Shown: positions 1 through 9,845, numbered from the stretch's first letter. The stretch is DNA of 64,000 nt from Bog-473 sp963783245 (GCA_963783245.1 CAWAMS010000002.1:434001-498000), one strand, 5' to 3'. Notes: generated by a model not told the origin, from the sequence alone. Numbers and translations are program-made.

Positions 1-1
1 G

Positions 2-1168
2 GACCTCTCGCCAAGCCTCCGGGACCAACTCATGGTCTCGGTCCGCGACCGGACACTGGTCGAAGCGCGCGCCCGCGGCTTGAGCGATGAAGACCTCCAG
101 GCCGCGTCCGAGCGCCCGTGGCGGCAGATCCTCCACTGGGACCTGGTCGGCGCGTGCGTCGGCATCGCCCTCTTCCTTCTGCTCTATGTCGCTGCGGCCA
201 GCCTCTTCACCGTCTACTACCCGACGATCTTCCAGAACGCCAACGGCACGAATTTCACCGTGACCCAGGCCAACGGGCTCAATACGTGGTTCTGGACGGC
301 CGACATCATCGGTCTCATCGTCGTCGGGCTGCTCTCGGACGCGCTCAAGGTTCGAAAGCCATTCATGCTGGTGGGTGCGGTCATCACGATTGTGTTGACC
401 ATCGTGTTCATCGGTAATGCCACCCATCCCCACACGAGCTACTACACGCTCGCCATCGAAGCGTCGGCGATCGCCGTCGGCATCTCGCTCGTGTTCGCCC
501 CGTGGATCGCCAGCTACACCGAAAGTGTCGAAGCGAAGAATCCTGCGCTCGTCGCCACGGGGCTTGCCCTCTGGGGGTGGATCCTGCGCCTCACGGTGGG
601 GATCTCATTCATCTTCCTGCCCCTGGTGATCACGAGCGTGAACCCGATCGTCGACAACCTTCCGGTGGCCCAAACCGTGATTCACGGTCAGTCGGTCCAG
701 AACTTCGTGGCGCAGCACCCCAAGACGATCGCCTTCGCCACTGAGCATGCGGACCTTCTGGCCCTTATCGCAAAGGACCCGGCCGCGGCCGCCGCCGTCG
801 GGCAGGACCCGTCGGCGGCGAATATCGCGGCGGCGGTGAAGGCCTTCGGTGTGAGTGGGCTCACGCAACTGGCCAAGTACAAGACGGAACTCTCGACCCT
901 GGTCGAGCCCTACACGGCGCAACTCGCCTTCATCGCGGCCCATCAGGGCGCGTTGCAGCAACTGCAGGAGGGGGCAGCCAAGGCACCTCACCAATGGCAG
1001 CACTGGTTCTGGGTCGACCTGGCCGGCATGGTGTTGTTCATCCCGACGATCTGGGTGATCAAGGGTCGCTGGAAGCCGTCGTCCGCCCGTCGTGACGCGG
1101 AGGAGCATGAGGCCGCAGTGGCGGCAGAAATGGCCCGTTTGATCGGCGTGGAAGCCCACGCGGTTTAA
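2..1168 (+). CDS. MFS transporter, C-terminal part (5' end outside window)
   Basis: The reading frame is open to the left edge, so this is the 3' part of a longer gene; the Met at 32 is internal. At least five hydrophobic segments are visible, including a helix pair with the short basic loop LKVRKP (about residues 105-110) that is typical of the half-repeat junction in major facilitator proteins. An unusual Ala-rich, Gln/His-containing loop of about 110 residues (roughly 215-325) separates the last two membrane segments and is probably outside or a re-entrant insertion. The tail is charged and cytoplasmic. A P450 gene follows after 61 bp in the same direction, so substrate uptake for that oxidation is possible but unproven. 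Confidence 0.8.
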   Translation, partial: DLSPSLRDQLMVSVRDRTLVEARARGLSDEDLQAASERPWRQILHWDLVGACVGIALFLLLYVAAASLFTVYYPTIFQNANGTNFTVTQANGLNTWFWTADIIGLIVVGLLSDALKVRKPFMLVGAVITIVLTIVFIGNATHPHTSYYTLAIEASAIAVGISLVFAPWIASYTESVEAKNPALVATGLALWGWILRLTVGISFIFLPLVITSVNPIVDNLPVAQTVIHGQSVQNFVAQHPKTIAFATEHADLLALIAKDPAAAAAVGQDPSAANIAAAVKAFGVSGLTQLAKYKTELSTLVEPYTAQLAFIAAHQGALQQLQEGAAKAPHQWQHWFWVDLAGMVLFIPTIWVIKGRWKPSSARRDAEEHEAAVAAEMARLIGVEAHAV

Positions 1169-1229
1169 TAGGGCGGGTCCGTAGCACCGGCGGGGAGCCC
1201 ACACCATGTAAAGAGGAGCGAAGGCGATC

Positions 1230-2525
1230 ATGCCCGACGAAGTTCGAGATCAGGTCCAATCGGACACCGTGCTGCACCGGCGCCGGCGCGAGGTGCCCGC
1301 GGCCCACGTCGTGCTGGCCGATGCCTTCAATCCCTTTGATGCCGAGTTCATGCGCGATCCGGGGCCGGTTCTCGAGCACGCACGGAGGTCCGAGCCGGTC
1401 TTCTTCAGCCCATTCGTCGACGCATGGGTGGTGAGCAGGTATGACGATGTGGTGGGAGTCCTGCGTGATCCGGAACGCTTCACGTCCAAGGAGATCCTCT
1501 CGATCAAAGATCTCCTCTCACCCGAGGTGTCTGCGTATTTCGGTGACAAGATCCCGATGGAGGGCACGCTGATCGGCGTCGATCCTCCCCAGCACACTCG
1601 GCTCCGCGGCGTTCTGCAGCAGGCGTTCACGCCGGGGCAGGTCAATCAGCTCGAACCGGGACTTCGCACACTGGTCGAGGGGATCGTCGAGAGGATACGG
1701 CCCGACGGGACAGCCGATCTGTTGCGTGAACTCGCCTACCCGCTCCCGCTGGTCACCATTTCCCGAATGATCGGTATCACCGACGGAGAGATGTCGTCCT
1801 TCCGTCAGGCCGTGGAGGACTGGGCCGCGTTGACGGTTGCGTATCTGCAAGGCGTCGGCCTGGACGAGCAGATGATCCTGGCCGAGCGGATCATGGCCAT
1901 GCACGAGCGCGTCCTGGAACTTCTCGAGGAGCGACGGGTGGCGCCGAGGGACGACCTCCTGAGCACCCTCGCCGCCCCGCACGAGGAGAACCTGAGCGAT
2001 CACGAGCTCCTGTCCCTGGTACCGGGCCTCTTCCTGGCGGGTCACGAGACGACGGCAAACGTGCTGGCCAACGCCCTGTGGCACCTTCTCAGCGTGCCCG
2101 GGCGCTGGGAGCGTCTGCGCAACGATCCTTCCACCATCGAAACCACGGTCGAGGAGATCCTCCGGCTGGACACCTCGGTCCTGGGGATGTGGCGCAACGT
2201 GACCGTCGATTCCGTCATCGCCGGCGTCGCTGTTCCCGCGGGCCAACGGCTGTACCTGTCGTTCTGGTCGGCCGACCGCGACGACGCGCGATTCTCCCGA
2301 CCCGATACGTTCGATCCGGAGAGAAGCAACGCAGGCCTGCACCTGGCCTTCGGCCGCGGCATCCACTTCTGCATCGGCGCCGCGTTGGCTCGGCTCGAAC
2401 TGCGCGTCGCCCTGACCGTGTTGGCCGAGTCATTGCCCGACCTGCAGATCGCGGAGGGGTTCGTTCCGGCCTATCGTCCGCACTTCTTCCTCAGGGGGCT
2501 CGACTCCCTCTGGGCGAGCTGGTGA
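1230..2525 (+). CDS. cytochrome P450
   Basis: Soluble bacterial class I P450 of 431 residues, normal family length. The I-helix oxygen-activation motif AGHETT lies at 270-275, the K-helix ExxR at 309-312, and the heme-binding loop FGRGIHFCIG at 374-383 with Cys381 as thiolate ligand. The enzyme would need a ferredoxin and a ferredoxin reductase, neither of which is encoded nearby. The ATG at 1230 is preceded by an AGGAG ribosome-binding site. It follows an MFS transporter gene, so the pair may take up and oxidise one hydrophobic substrate. The substrate cannot be read from sequence. Confidence 0.95.
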   Translation: MPDEVRDQVQSDTVLHRRRREVPAAHVVLADAFNPFDAEFMRDPGPVLEHARRSEPVFFSPFVDAWVVSRYDDVVGVLRDPERFTSKEILSIKDLLSPEVSAYFGDKIPMEGTLIGVDPPQHTRLRGVLQQAFTPGQVNQLEPGLRTLVEGIVERIRPDGTADLLRELAYPLPLVTISRMIGITDGEMSSFRQAVEDWAALTVAYLQGVGLDEQMILAERIMAMHERVLELLEERRVAPRDDLLSTLAAPHEENLSDHELLSLVPGLFLAGHETTANVLANALWHLLSVPGRWERLRNDPSTIETTVEEILRLDTSVLGMWRNVTVDSVIAGVAVPAGQRLYLSFWSADRDDARFSRPDTFDPERSNAGLHLAFGRGIHFCIGAALARLELRVALTVLAESLPDLQIAEGFVPAYRPHFFLRGLDSLWASW

Positions 2526-2581
2526 GCGAGGGCCCCCTCTCCACCGGATAGGGCCCGCACACGGCATGGCAGGATGTCGGG

Positions 2582-3766
2582 ATGGAGACGGTCCTTCGCC
2601 TAGGCGGGCTCATCCTCGGGATCTTCATCGTCGGCTCCACCGCACTCAGTGTCTTCACCGCACTGGTGGTGCCCCGCGTCACCTCGTCACGAGCCATGCG
2701 GACCGTGGCCAAGGTCATCGGAGTGACAGCGCGCCAGATATTGCCGCGATTGCCGAGCTACGAAGCACGCGATCGCTTGATGTCGTATGTCGGGCCCCTG
2801 TCGATGGTTTCGCTCTTCGTCCTGTGGCTGGCCTCCCTCGTCCTCGGGTTCGGCTTCATCACCTGGTGGGTCAGTGGGCAGGACTTCGGTACCTCACTCG
2901 GCATCTCGGGCTCATCGGTCTTCACGCTGGGTATCGCCACCAGCCCGGGCACGAGCTCTCGTTCGATCGAGATCGTGGCCGCCTGCATCGGCCTGCTCGT
3001 GATCGCATTGGAGATCGCGTACCTCCCGGCGCTCTACAACGCATTCTCGACCCGCGAGACCGAGGTCACGCTGCTGGCCAGCCGCTCGGGCACCCCGGCC
3101 TGGGGGCCCGAGATCCTGGCCCGCCACCACATGTTGGACAACATCGCCGAGCTCCCCGATCTCTATGCCGGGTGGGAACGGTGGGCGGCCGCGGTGTCCG
3201 AGAGCCATTCCAACTACCCGGCTCTGATCTGGTTCCGCTCTCCGGTTTCGACCCGCAGCTGGTTGCTCAGCCTGGTGGCCATGATGGACTCGGCCGCGCT
3301 CTACCACTCCGTCAGCCCCACCGCGACGCCCCGCCAGGCCCGCCTCTGCCTCTCCATGGGCACCAACTGCCTGCGCTCGGTCGCCGGGGCCCTGCAGATT
3401 CCTTTCGACGCCGACCCGATCCCGACTGCCGGAACGAGGCTGACGAAGCAGGAGTTCACCGACGGGTACTCCCGTCTGGAGGAGGTCCACTTCCCCATGG
3501 AGCGCGATCTGGACGACGCCTGGCGCCATTTTCAGGGTTGGCGGGTCAATTACGAATCGATCGTCGATGTCCTGACCAGGTTGGTGATGCCGCCGCCGGC
3601 GCCGTGGTTCCTGCCCCGTCCCGGATTGGGGAAGGTCGAATGGCCCACCGTGCGCAATCGCTCGCCCGACGACCCCGACGGCGTGCTGCCGTTCGGGCCG
3701 GCGACCGGTTTCAAGACGCCGCAGATCCGCGATCCTCGTTCCTACGACCGGCAGGACCAGCGCTGA
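2582..3766 (+). CDS. membrane protein with two-helix, pore-like N-terminal region
   Basis: 394 residues. The N-terminus is a membrane helix (about 6-30); two further helices (about 77-100 and 133-155) flank a short loop, SSVFTLGIATSP, placed and spaced like the P-loop of two-helix cation channels but without a canonical TVGYG filter. The second half is soluble and mostly helical with many Trp. I do not recognise a named family with certainty; a channel-like role is inference from topology. The ATG at 2582 follows a CAGGAT box by 6 nt, so the transcript could be leaderless. Confidence 0.7.
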   Translation: METVLRLGGLILGIFIVGSTALSVFTALVVPRVTSSRAMRTVAKVIGVTARQILPRLPSYEARDRLMSYVGPLSMVSLFVLWLASLVLGFGFITWWVSGQDFGTSLGISGSSVFTLGIATSPGTSSRSIEIVAACIGLLVIALEIAYLPALYNAFSTRETEVTLLASRSGTPAWGPEILARHHMLDNIAELPDLYAGWERWAAAVSESHSNYPALIWFRSPVSTRSWLLSLVAMMDSAALYHSVSPTATPRQARLCLSMGTNCLRSVAGALQIPFDADPIPTAGTRLTKQEFTDGYSRLEEVHFPMERDLDDAWRHFQGWRVNYESIVDVLTRLVMPPPAPWFLPRPGLGKVEWPTVRNRSPDDPDGVLPFGPATGFKTPQIRDPRSYDRQDQR

Positions 3767-3864
3767 CCACGTTCTCGGGTCCGGGGCATCACCACGACCG
3801 ATCCCGGGGAACTACAGTTTGTGGGGCCGAAAGCAACGACACGTAGCCCTCGTCCGATCCGCCC

Positions 3865-4176
3865 ATGACCCTCATTCTCGACCACCAGACCACCGTCGAC
3901 CATCCGGTCATCGACGACGCCGATGTCGACGCATTCTTCGATACGGAGGATCTGTGGGCGATCATCGTCTGGAACGACGATGTCACCACCTTTCAAACGG
4001 TGATCCAGGCCTTCGTGGAGATCTTCAACCATTCGGTGGAGCGGGCCGATCAGTTGGCCTGGACGATCCACCGCACCGGCAAGGCGGTGGCGGCGATCCG
4101 CCCCAAGGACGAAGCCGAGGCCGCCGTACGTGACCTCCATCGCCGGAAGATCTCCGCCTCCCTCGCCCGAGCCTGA
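3865..4176 (+). CDS. clpS: ATP-dependent Clp protease adaptor ClpS
   Basis: 103 residues, the usual ClpS length. The core 'WAIIVWNDD.TTFQ.VI' (about 32-49) and the following 'A..LAWTIHRTGKAV' (about 62-78) match the ClpS fold, with the NDD element forming part of the pocket that binds N-degron residues and hands substrates to ClpA/ClpC. The N-terminal extension that enters the Clp ring is present (residues 1-28). The gene converges on a GNAT gene; the two stop codons abut exactly in the palindrome TGATCA (4174-4179). No clpA or clpC lies in the window. Confidence 0.9.
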   Translation: MTLILDHQTTVDHPVIDDADVDAFFDTEDLWAIIVWNDDVTTFQTVIQAFVEIFNHSVERADQLAWTIHRTGKAVAAIRPKDEAEAAVRDLHRRKISASLARA

Positions 4177-4842
4177 TCAACCAGGGCCGGGTTCGGGGCC
4201 CGCCTGCAGTCGGGCCGTCAGGCGCTCCTTCACGACGGGCCACTCGGCGGCGACAATGGAGAACCGGGCAGACGTCCGCACGGTGTCGTCGGAGCCCGGC
4301 CGGTCCGCCCGCAGGATGCCGTCGAGCTGGCCGCCGATCCGTTCGATCGCGGCGCGGGACCGGGCATTGCGGACGTCGGTCTGCAGCGCGACGCGGTGCA
4401 CCTTCCACACCTCGAAGGCGTGTCCCATCATGAGGACCTTGGCCTCGGTGTTGACCGCTGACCGCTGGGCCGAGCCGGCCAGCCACGTGAACCCGATGTC
4501 CACCACATCGGGCACGCCGATGCGCTGGTGTGACGCCCCCGGGGGCCACTGCCAGAACGCGATTTCGCAGAATCGGGTCGCACCCACGACCCGATCGCCC
4601 GCGCCGACTCCGTCCGCAGCACCGGCCTTGCGCACCGTGGCGAACGCCACATGGGCACCTGCTGCGACCTTCTCCAAGGCGTCGGCCACATACGCGGCCA
4701 TCTGGTCGGGACCCTCTGGCGTGTACGTCCACTGGTAGTTGGTCCGGTCCTCCGTCGCCGCGGCGACCAGCGCGGGAATGTGCGCCTCCGACAGCGGCTC
4801 GAGCCGCACGGACGTACCCTCGAGGACGAACGGCTCAAGCAT
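4177..4842 (-). CDS. GNAT family N-acetyltransferase (RimJ/RimL type)
   Basis: About 221 residues from the ATG at 4842, chosen because the text MLEPFVLEGTSVRLEPL is the usual N-terminus of this family; an ATG at 4869 would only add a Val/Ala-rich stretch read from a GGTGGC repeat. A beta-strand 'VVDIGFTW' and 'ALQTDVRNARSRAAIERIGG' (near the C-terminal third) are the acetyl-CoA fold landmarks of RimJ/RimL proteins that acetylate protein or peptide N-termini or small amines. The start codon overlaps the stop region of the upstream MFS gene (stop at 4837-4835), so translation is probably coupled. Substrate unknown. Confidence 0.85.
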   Translation of the reverse strand: MLEPFVLEGTSVRLEPLSEAHIPALVAAATEDRTNYQWTYTPEGPDQMAAYVADALEKVAAGAHVAFATVRKAGAADGVGAGDRVVGATRFCEIAFWQWPPGASHQRIGVPDVVDIGFTWLAGSAQRSAVNTEAKVLMMGHAFEVWKVHRVALQTDVRNARSRAAIERIGGQLDGILRADRPGSDDTVRTSARFSIVAAEWPVVKERLTARLQAGPEPGPG

Positions 4843-6404
4843 GTCCACCGCCACCGCCACCGCCACCACCGCCGACGGGGATCACGAAGTCACGTTGCCG
4901 AACGAGGAAGAACGCGGCGACGACGCCGACGAAGGCGATGATGGCGCCGATGATCGTCAGGTGGTTCAACGTGGTCGAAAAGGCGCTGTGATAGGCGCGC
5001 AGGAGCTCCGCACGCGCTGCCGGCAGCGGGATCTTCGCCGCCGCCTGGTGCACCTCCCCGGCCGATTCCGCGGCCACGAGCGGGGTGCCGCCCTGGTGGA
5101 TCACCAATCGGCCGACGGCGGTCTGACGGAGCACATTCGTGGTGTGGCTCACGATCTGGCTCTGGAACACGGCTCCGAGGATGGCGATGCCGGTTGCGAT
5201 GCCTACTTGGCGGAAGGTGTTGTTGGCTCCCGAGGCCATGCCGCTCCGCTGAGGCTCCACGACCGAAATGGAGGCTGACGCCAGCACCGGGTTCACGATG
5301 CCCGACCCCGAATCCGCAGAGCAGGAATCCGGGCAACAGCACCGTCCAGGTGGAGTCGGGCTGGGTCCGCGCCATCAGGAGAAGTCCGCCGGTGATCAAC
5401 AACATGCCGAGGGCGAGCAGAAAACGCGATTGGACGCGGACCGTGAGACGACCTGCGAAGGGTGCGACGACGAAAGCCAACACGGTGAGCGGAAGGAACC
5501 GCACCCCGGCGGGGAACGGGGCAAAGCCCAGGTTGTCCTGGATGTAGAGCGTCAGATAGAGGAACATGGCGAAGATCGACGAAGAGATCGTGAACGCGAC
5601 GATGGACACACCGACGAAGGCCGGCCGCCTGAAGAGTGAGAGGTCGAGCATCGGGTCGCGAGTTCGCCGCTCGTTGAGGAAGAAGATGACCATGAGGACG
5701 ACCGACGCCGAAATGAAGCCCACTGTCGTCGGGCTCGACCAGCCCTCGTCATTGCCGCGCACGAGCGCAAAGACCAAGAGGAACAGGCTGGCGGAGAACG
5801 AGATGAACCCGATCCAGTCGATGCTGCGTGTGCGCATTCCCTTCGACGGGGCGATGCGGGTCAGCGTCACGAAGATGGCGACGATGCCGATCGGCACGTT
5901 GACGAAGAAGATCCAGCGCCATCCGATGGCGCTGGTGATGGCGCCGCCGACCAGTGGTCCGACGGCCACGGCACCCCCGATGACGCCGCCGTAGATACCG
6001 AAAGCGGTGCCGCGATCCTTGCCCTGGAACGCCTGTGCGATCAGGGCGAGGGAGGTGGCGAACATGATGGCGCCACCGACACCCTGCACGGCCCGCGCCA
6101 GATTGAGCATGAGCGAGTCGGTCGACAGGCCGCACACCAGCGACGCCAAGGAGAAGATGACCAGTCCGCTGGCGAAGACCTCGCGTCGACCGTAAATGTC
6201 ACCGATGACCCCGGCGGTGAGCAGGAAGGCGGCCAGCGTGAGGGAATAGGCATCGACGACCCATTGCAGGTCGGCGAAGGAGGAGTGCAGCGAACGCTGG
6301 ATGTCCGGCAGGGCCACGTTCACGACCGTGATGTCGAGCAAGAGCATGAAGATGGCGGTACAGACCGCGATCAGGGTCCACCACTTGCGTTCGAGGCTGG
6401 GCAT
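4835..6404 (-). CDS. MFS drug/multi-substrate efflux transporter, 14-helix EmrB/QacA type (single frameshift)
   Basis: Begins at ATG 6404 with 'SLERKWWTLIAVCTAIFMLL' followed by LDITVVNVALP, the typical DHA2-family first helix with motif D1, and continues through 'GDIYGRRE' (motif A). Reading shifts at about 5300: upstream frame ends '...LLCGFGVG' and the family continuation 'NPVLASASISVVEPQRSGMA' is found in the next frame down to the stop at 4835. Removing one base in the GCCC run at 5300-5303 restores a 520-residue transporter. The C-terminus is an odd tail of about ten Gly plus His encoded by GGTGGC repeats. It overlaps the downstream GNAT gene start. Confidence 0.85.
4845..4873 (+). repeat. 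CCACCG hexanucleotide-type microsatellite
   Basis: Short run of CCACCG units read on the other strand as GGTGGC. It encodes the poly-Gly end of the MFS protein and, in another frame, would encode the Val/Ala start of a longer GNAT form. Such runs change length by slippage. Confidence 0.6.
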
Positions 6405-6437
6405 CAGCGGAGTGTATCGAGGGCCTGTGACGGCCCG

Positions 6438-6443
6438 TACAAT
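6438..6443 (+). promoter_or_regulatory. -10 box of a likely leaderless promoter (ABC-F gene)
   Basis: TACAAT, 5 nt before the GTG start at 6449, with no ribosome-binding site between. The spacing puts transcription start at or next to the start codon. No convincing -35. Confidence 0.5.
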
Positions 6444-6448
6444 GTGGT

Positions 6449-8047
6449 GTGATCGTCGGCTCGTCACTCACCATCGAAATTGGCGATCGGACCCTGGTCT
6501 CCGATGCGTCGTTCGTCGTGGGCGAAGGAGAGAAGGTCGGCCTTGTCGGTCGGAACGGCACGGGCAAGTCGTCGTTCATCTCGGTCGTCGTCGGCGAGCC
6601 CACCCCGCAGCTCCGCCACCGGGGCAATATCCGGCTGCTGGGTTCATTCGGGTTCCTCCCCCAGGCTCCTGTGCCCGGAGGGCTCGGCCTCGAGCCGACC
6701 GGCTTCTCCCACATCCTCTCCGCCCGTGGCCTCGACGTGCTGGACGAGGCGGTCGGGGCGGCGCGCAAAGCCATGGCCGACGATCCCTCGGCGGAGAACA
6801 TCGAGCTGTACACCGACCTGCAGGAGAAGTTCCAGACCAACGGCGGCTACGAGGCGGAATCGGTGATGGCCCGCCTGGCCGATGGCCTCGGACTGCGCCA
6901 GGAGCTCCTTTTGGAGGATATCGAATCGCTGTCCGGTGGCCAGCGCCGCCGTGTCGACCTCATGCGCGTCCTGTTCCAAGAGCCCGAGCTCATGATCCTG
7001 GACGAGCCCACCAACCACCTCGACCGGGCGGCGAAGCGATGGCTGCTCGATGAGTTGGAGCGCTTCCCCGGCGCCATCCTCGTCGTGAGCCACGACCTCA
7101 AGCTGCTGGACCGTTCGATCTCCAAGGTCCTGCACATCTCGAATCAACGCCTGACCGAGTGGAAGGGCAACTACTCGAAGTTCGAGGCCCAGCACGAGGC
7201 CGATCAGTCACAGCGGGAGCGATCGGCGGCGCTCGAAACGCGCGAGATCGCCCGTCTCTCCACCTTGGCCGACTCCATGCGCGGCCAGACGGCGAAGCGG
7301 GCCAAGGTGGCCAAGGCGCTCGACAGGCGGGTCGAGCGCATCGAAGGCCAGCGCACACAGGTCGACAAACGGGAGAAGGCCAGCAAGTTCCGCCTCCCGA
7401 CGCCGCCGCGCTCAGGGGTGATCCCCCTCGAGGTCTCCAAGTTGTCGGTCGTCTACGGCAAGAACGAGGTCATCACCAATGTGAACTTCCACGTGAGCCG
7501 GGGCGACCATGTCGTCATCATCGGTCGTAACGGTGCGGGAAAATCGAGCCTGTTGCGGTGCTTGGCCGGCGTCCAGGAGCCGACCAACGGCGTGATCGAT
7601 TTCGGGGCCAATGTCGCCTTGGGCTATTTCGCCCAGGAGCACGAACAGATCGACCTCTCACTGACCACCCTGGACAACGTCAGCGACATGGTGCTGGCCA
7701 CCGAACGGGAGCGGCGGGCCCTTCTGGGCTCCTTCGGCCTTCCGTCGAAGGCGGCCGATCAGATGCCCGACACCCTGTCCGGCGGGGAGCGGGCCAAGCT
7801 CGGGTTGGCCATGCTGTCGGCGGGCGAGACCAACCTGCTCCTCCTCGACGAGCCCACGAACAACCTCGATCCCTCGTCCATCACCGCCGTCGGGACGATG
7901 CTCGGCATGTGGCCCGGGACCATCATCGCCGTGAGTCACGAGCGGAGCTTCGTGGAGGCGCTCAAACCCACCTACTGCCTGCGCCTGCCCGAAGAGCAGT
8001 TCACCCACTGGCGCGACGAGTACCTCGACGACGTGGAGATGCGCTGA
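6449..8047 (+). CDS. ABC-F family ATPase
   Basis: 532 residues with two fused nucleotide-binding domains and no membrane segment, the ABC-F layout (ribosome-associated translation factors of the EttA/Uup/VmlR group). Domain 1: Walker A GRNGTGKSS (34-42), signature LSGGQRRR, Walker B ILDEPTNHLD. Domain 2: Walker A GRNGAGKSS (about 357-365), signature LSGGERAK, Walker B LLLDEPTNNLD. Between them is the charged linker rich in Lys/Arg/Glu (about 235-325) that reaches into the ribosome. It probably acts on stalled ribosomes; a resistance role cannot be concluded. Starts with GTG and looks leaderless; divergent from the MFS gene. Confidence 0.93.
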   Translation: MIVGSSLTIEIGDRTLVSDASFVVGEGEKVGLVGRNGTGKSSFISVVVGEPTPQLRHRGNIRLLGSFGFLPQAPVPGGLGLEPTGFSHILSARGLDVLDEAVGAARKAMADDPSAENIELYTDLQEKFQTNGGYEAESVMARLADGLGLRQELLLEDIESLSGGQRRRVDLMRVLFQEPELMILDEPTNHLDRAAKRWLLDELERFPGAILVVSHDLKLLDRSISKVLHISNQRLTEWKGNYSKFEAQHEADQSQRERSAALETREIARLSTLADSMRGQTAKRAKVAKALDRRVERIEGQRTQVDKREKASKFRLPTPPRSGVIPLEVSKLSVVYGKNEVITNVNFHVSRGDHVVIIGRNGAGKSSLLRCLAGVQEPTNGVIDFGANVALGYFAQEHEQIDLSLTTLDNVSDMVLATERERRALLGSFGLPSKAADQMPDTLSGGERAKLGLAMLSAGETNLLLLDEPTNNLDPSSITAVGTMLGMWPGTIIAVSHERSFVEALKPTYCLRLPEEQFTHWRDEYLDDVEMR

Positions 8048-8062
8048 ACGTCGCGCCGCCGA

Positions 8063-9700
8063 TCAGGAAAGCCAGACCTGTGCGGGCCAGATCACGCCCG
8101 AGTCGAAGCCCAAGGCCTTGGTGCCCTTCGGCGTCACCGGGTTGTTGAAGTTCTGCACCGTCGGTTTGGCTGCGACGGCCCATGTCGATCTGTCCCCGTA
8201 CAGGTACGGAATGTCCTCGCCAAGGTATTGATTCACCTTCTGATACTCCTGTATCCGGACGGCAGGATCGGCTGAAGCACGGGCACTCGTGAGGGCGGCC
8301 TGAATGCGGGCATCCGCGTTGCGGGCCATGTTGAGCGAAATGGGCCCGCTGACCGTCGTCGTGCTCCACCAGATGTAGTTGAGGTCGGGCACCACCGCGC
8401 CGAATTGGCGCCAGGTGACGGCCTGGTATTTCCCTGCCAATGCCTCGTTGATGAGGGCGGCTTGTTCCTGCACGTCGATGGTGACCTTCATGCCCGCCTG
8501 GCTCCACTCCTGTTGAAGGAACTGCGCCGTCCGCTCGACCTGGGGATTGTTCGTGGCAATGAGCGTGAAGGAGACAGGTTTGCCCGTCTGCTGCTCGACC
8601 TGTTTCACCAACTTCGCGGCTCCCTTGGGGTCAGGCGCCGGGTACGCCGTCTTGGTGTAGTACGGGCTGCCCGGAAGGAACATTCCCGACATGGGGGTGT
8701 TGACGTTCAGGTCGATGACCTTGGCGTACTGCTGTGCGTCACTGGCTTTCGCCATGGCCACGCGCAGCGTGTGGTTGTTGAACGGCGGCGCGGCGGTGTT
8801 GAGCATCACGCAGTTCACGTCGGGCTGTCCCAGAATGGCGCCACTGTTGTCCACATACGCCCACTGCCTGTCGTGGCGGAACGACACGATCGACTGGGGT
8901 GTGTTCGTGTGCATGATGTCGATCGTGCCCGTCTGCAGTGCGCTGACCCTCGACGAAGGATTGATGATCGGCTTGAAGGTGATGGCACTGAGATACGGCA
9001 GTCCCTTGCGCCAGTAGTGGGGATTGGCGGTGGCGGTGAAGTGGCTGTTGGGGATCCACTCGTCGAAGACGAACGGCCCCGTGCCGACGGGGTGTGATGT
9101 GCCGTCGGCGGCGTTGAGCATGGACGGGGCGGCGATGTACCCCGTCTGGGCCTGGGCCAGGGCATAGGGGAAGGGCTCCCAGGGTGCGTTCATCGTGACG
9201 GTGACCGTGAGCGGTCCGGTTATCTGGGTACTGGCAATGCTCCGGAGACCCGGGCCCGTCAGCAGGGAGACCCTTTGCTTCTCCAGATTCAGTTGCAGCG
9301 CAGCGGCGTTCAGCGGAGTCCCGTCGTGGAACTCGATCCCGGGCCGCAGGGTGATCGTGTACACGGTGAAGTCCGGGTTGGAGGTGATGGATTGCGCCAG
9401 GTAGGGCTCGACCTGGCCGGCGGCGGTGACGATTGCCAACGGGTCGAAGACGGTGCGGCCGTAGAGAAAGCCGCCTTCGTCCCAGCGGGCCGTGGTGGGG
9501 TCGAACCCACCCTCCTCGGTGTCGATGCCGAAGGTGATGGAACCGCCGCGCTTCGGTTTGGCCGTGGAGATGCCGTTTCGCCCGGGGCCGTTGGTGAACG
9601 CGGCCCCGGCCCATTCGGACCCCGCGCCCAACGCGGCCACCCCGGCTCCGAGTGCGATCCCCCCGGCGAGGAACGACCGACGGTCAAATGCATGTGTCAT
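8063..9700 (-). CDS. ABC transporter substrate-binding protein, family 5 (oligopeptide/nickel type), Tat-exported
   Basis: 545 residues from ATG 9700, preferred over 9712 because GGGGG stands at the right distance. N-terminus carries the twin-arginine signal DRRSFLAGG followed by a hydrophobic Ala/Gly stretch. The body has the SBP_bac_5 features: 'FDPLAIV', 'TITLRPGIEFHDGTPLNA' around residues 95-115 and the long ligand-clamping second lobe. It would bind peptides or other polar ligands outside the cell, but no permease or ATPase genes flank it, so it is an orphan binding protein here. It lies tail-to-tail with the ABC-F gene. Confidence 0.9.
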   Translation of the reverse strand: MTHAFDRRSFLAGGIALGAGVAALGAGSEWAGAAFTNGPGRNGISTAKPKRGGSITFGIDTEEGGFDPTTARWDEGGFLYGRTVFDPLAIVTAAGQVEPYLAQSITSNPDFTVYTITLRPGIEFHDGTPLNAAALQLNLEKQRVSLLTGPGLRSIASTQITGPLTVTVTMNAPWEPFPYALAQAQTGYIAAPSMLNAADGTSHPVGTGPFVFDEWIPNSHFTATANPHYWRKGLPYLSAITFKPIINPSSRVSALQTGTIDIMHTNTPQSIVSFRHDRQWAYVDNSGAILGQPDVNCVMLNTAAPPFNNHTLRVAMAKASDAQQYAKVIDLNVNTPMSGMFLPGSPYYTKTAYPAPDPKGAAKLVKQVEQQTGKPVSFTLIATNNPQVERTAQFLQQEWSQAGMKVTIDVQEQAALINEALAGKYQAVTWRQFGAVVPDLNYIWWSTTTVSGPISLNMARNADARIQAALTSARASADPAVRIQEYQKVNQYLGEDIPYLYGDRSTWAVAAKPTVQNFNNPVTPKGTKALGFDSGVIWPAQVWLS

Positions 9701-9845
9701 GGCAACCCCCATCGCAGCTCTTCCAATCCAACCCCAGCTGACACGCCAGAACGCCGGCGCAGGCTACATCGCACGGGTCGATTGCGGGTGGCGGAGGCCG
9801 ATGTGGCAACCTTGCCGGAAGCAACCGAAGAGCAGAGGAGACAAC

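Noticed and set aside
605..1231. Long open frames opposite and out of phase with real genes (for example 605-1231, 1518-2366, 28507-29271)
   Set aside because: They are Arg/Pro/Gly/His-rich, have no recognisable motifs, and lie wholly over genes with clear families; typical of high-GC DNA.
6449..8047. Antibiotic-resistance ABC-F gene
   Set aside because: The family is confirmed but the linker alone does not show a resistance role, and no antibiotic-related neighbour is present.
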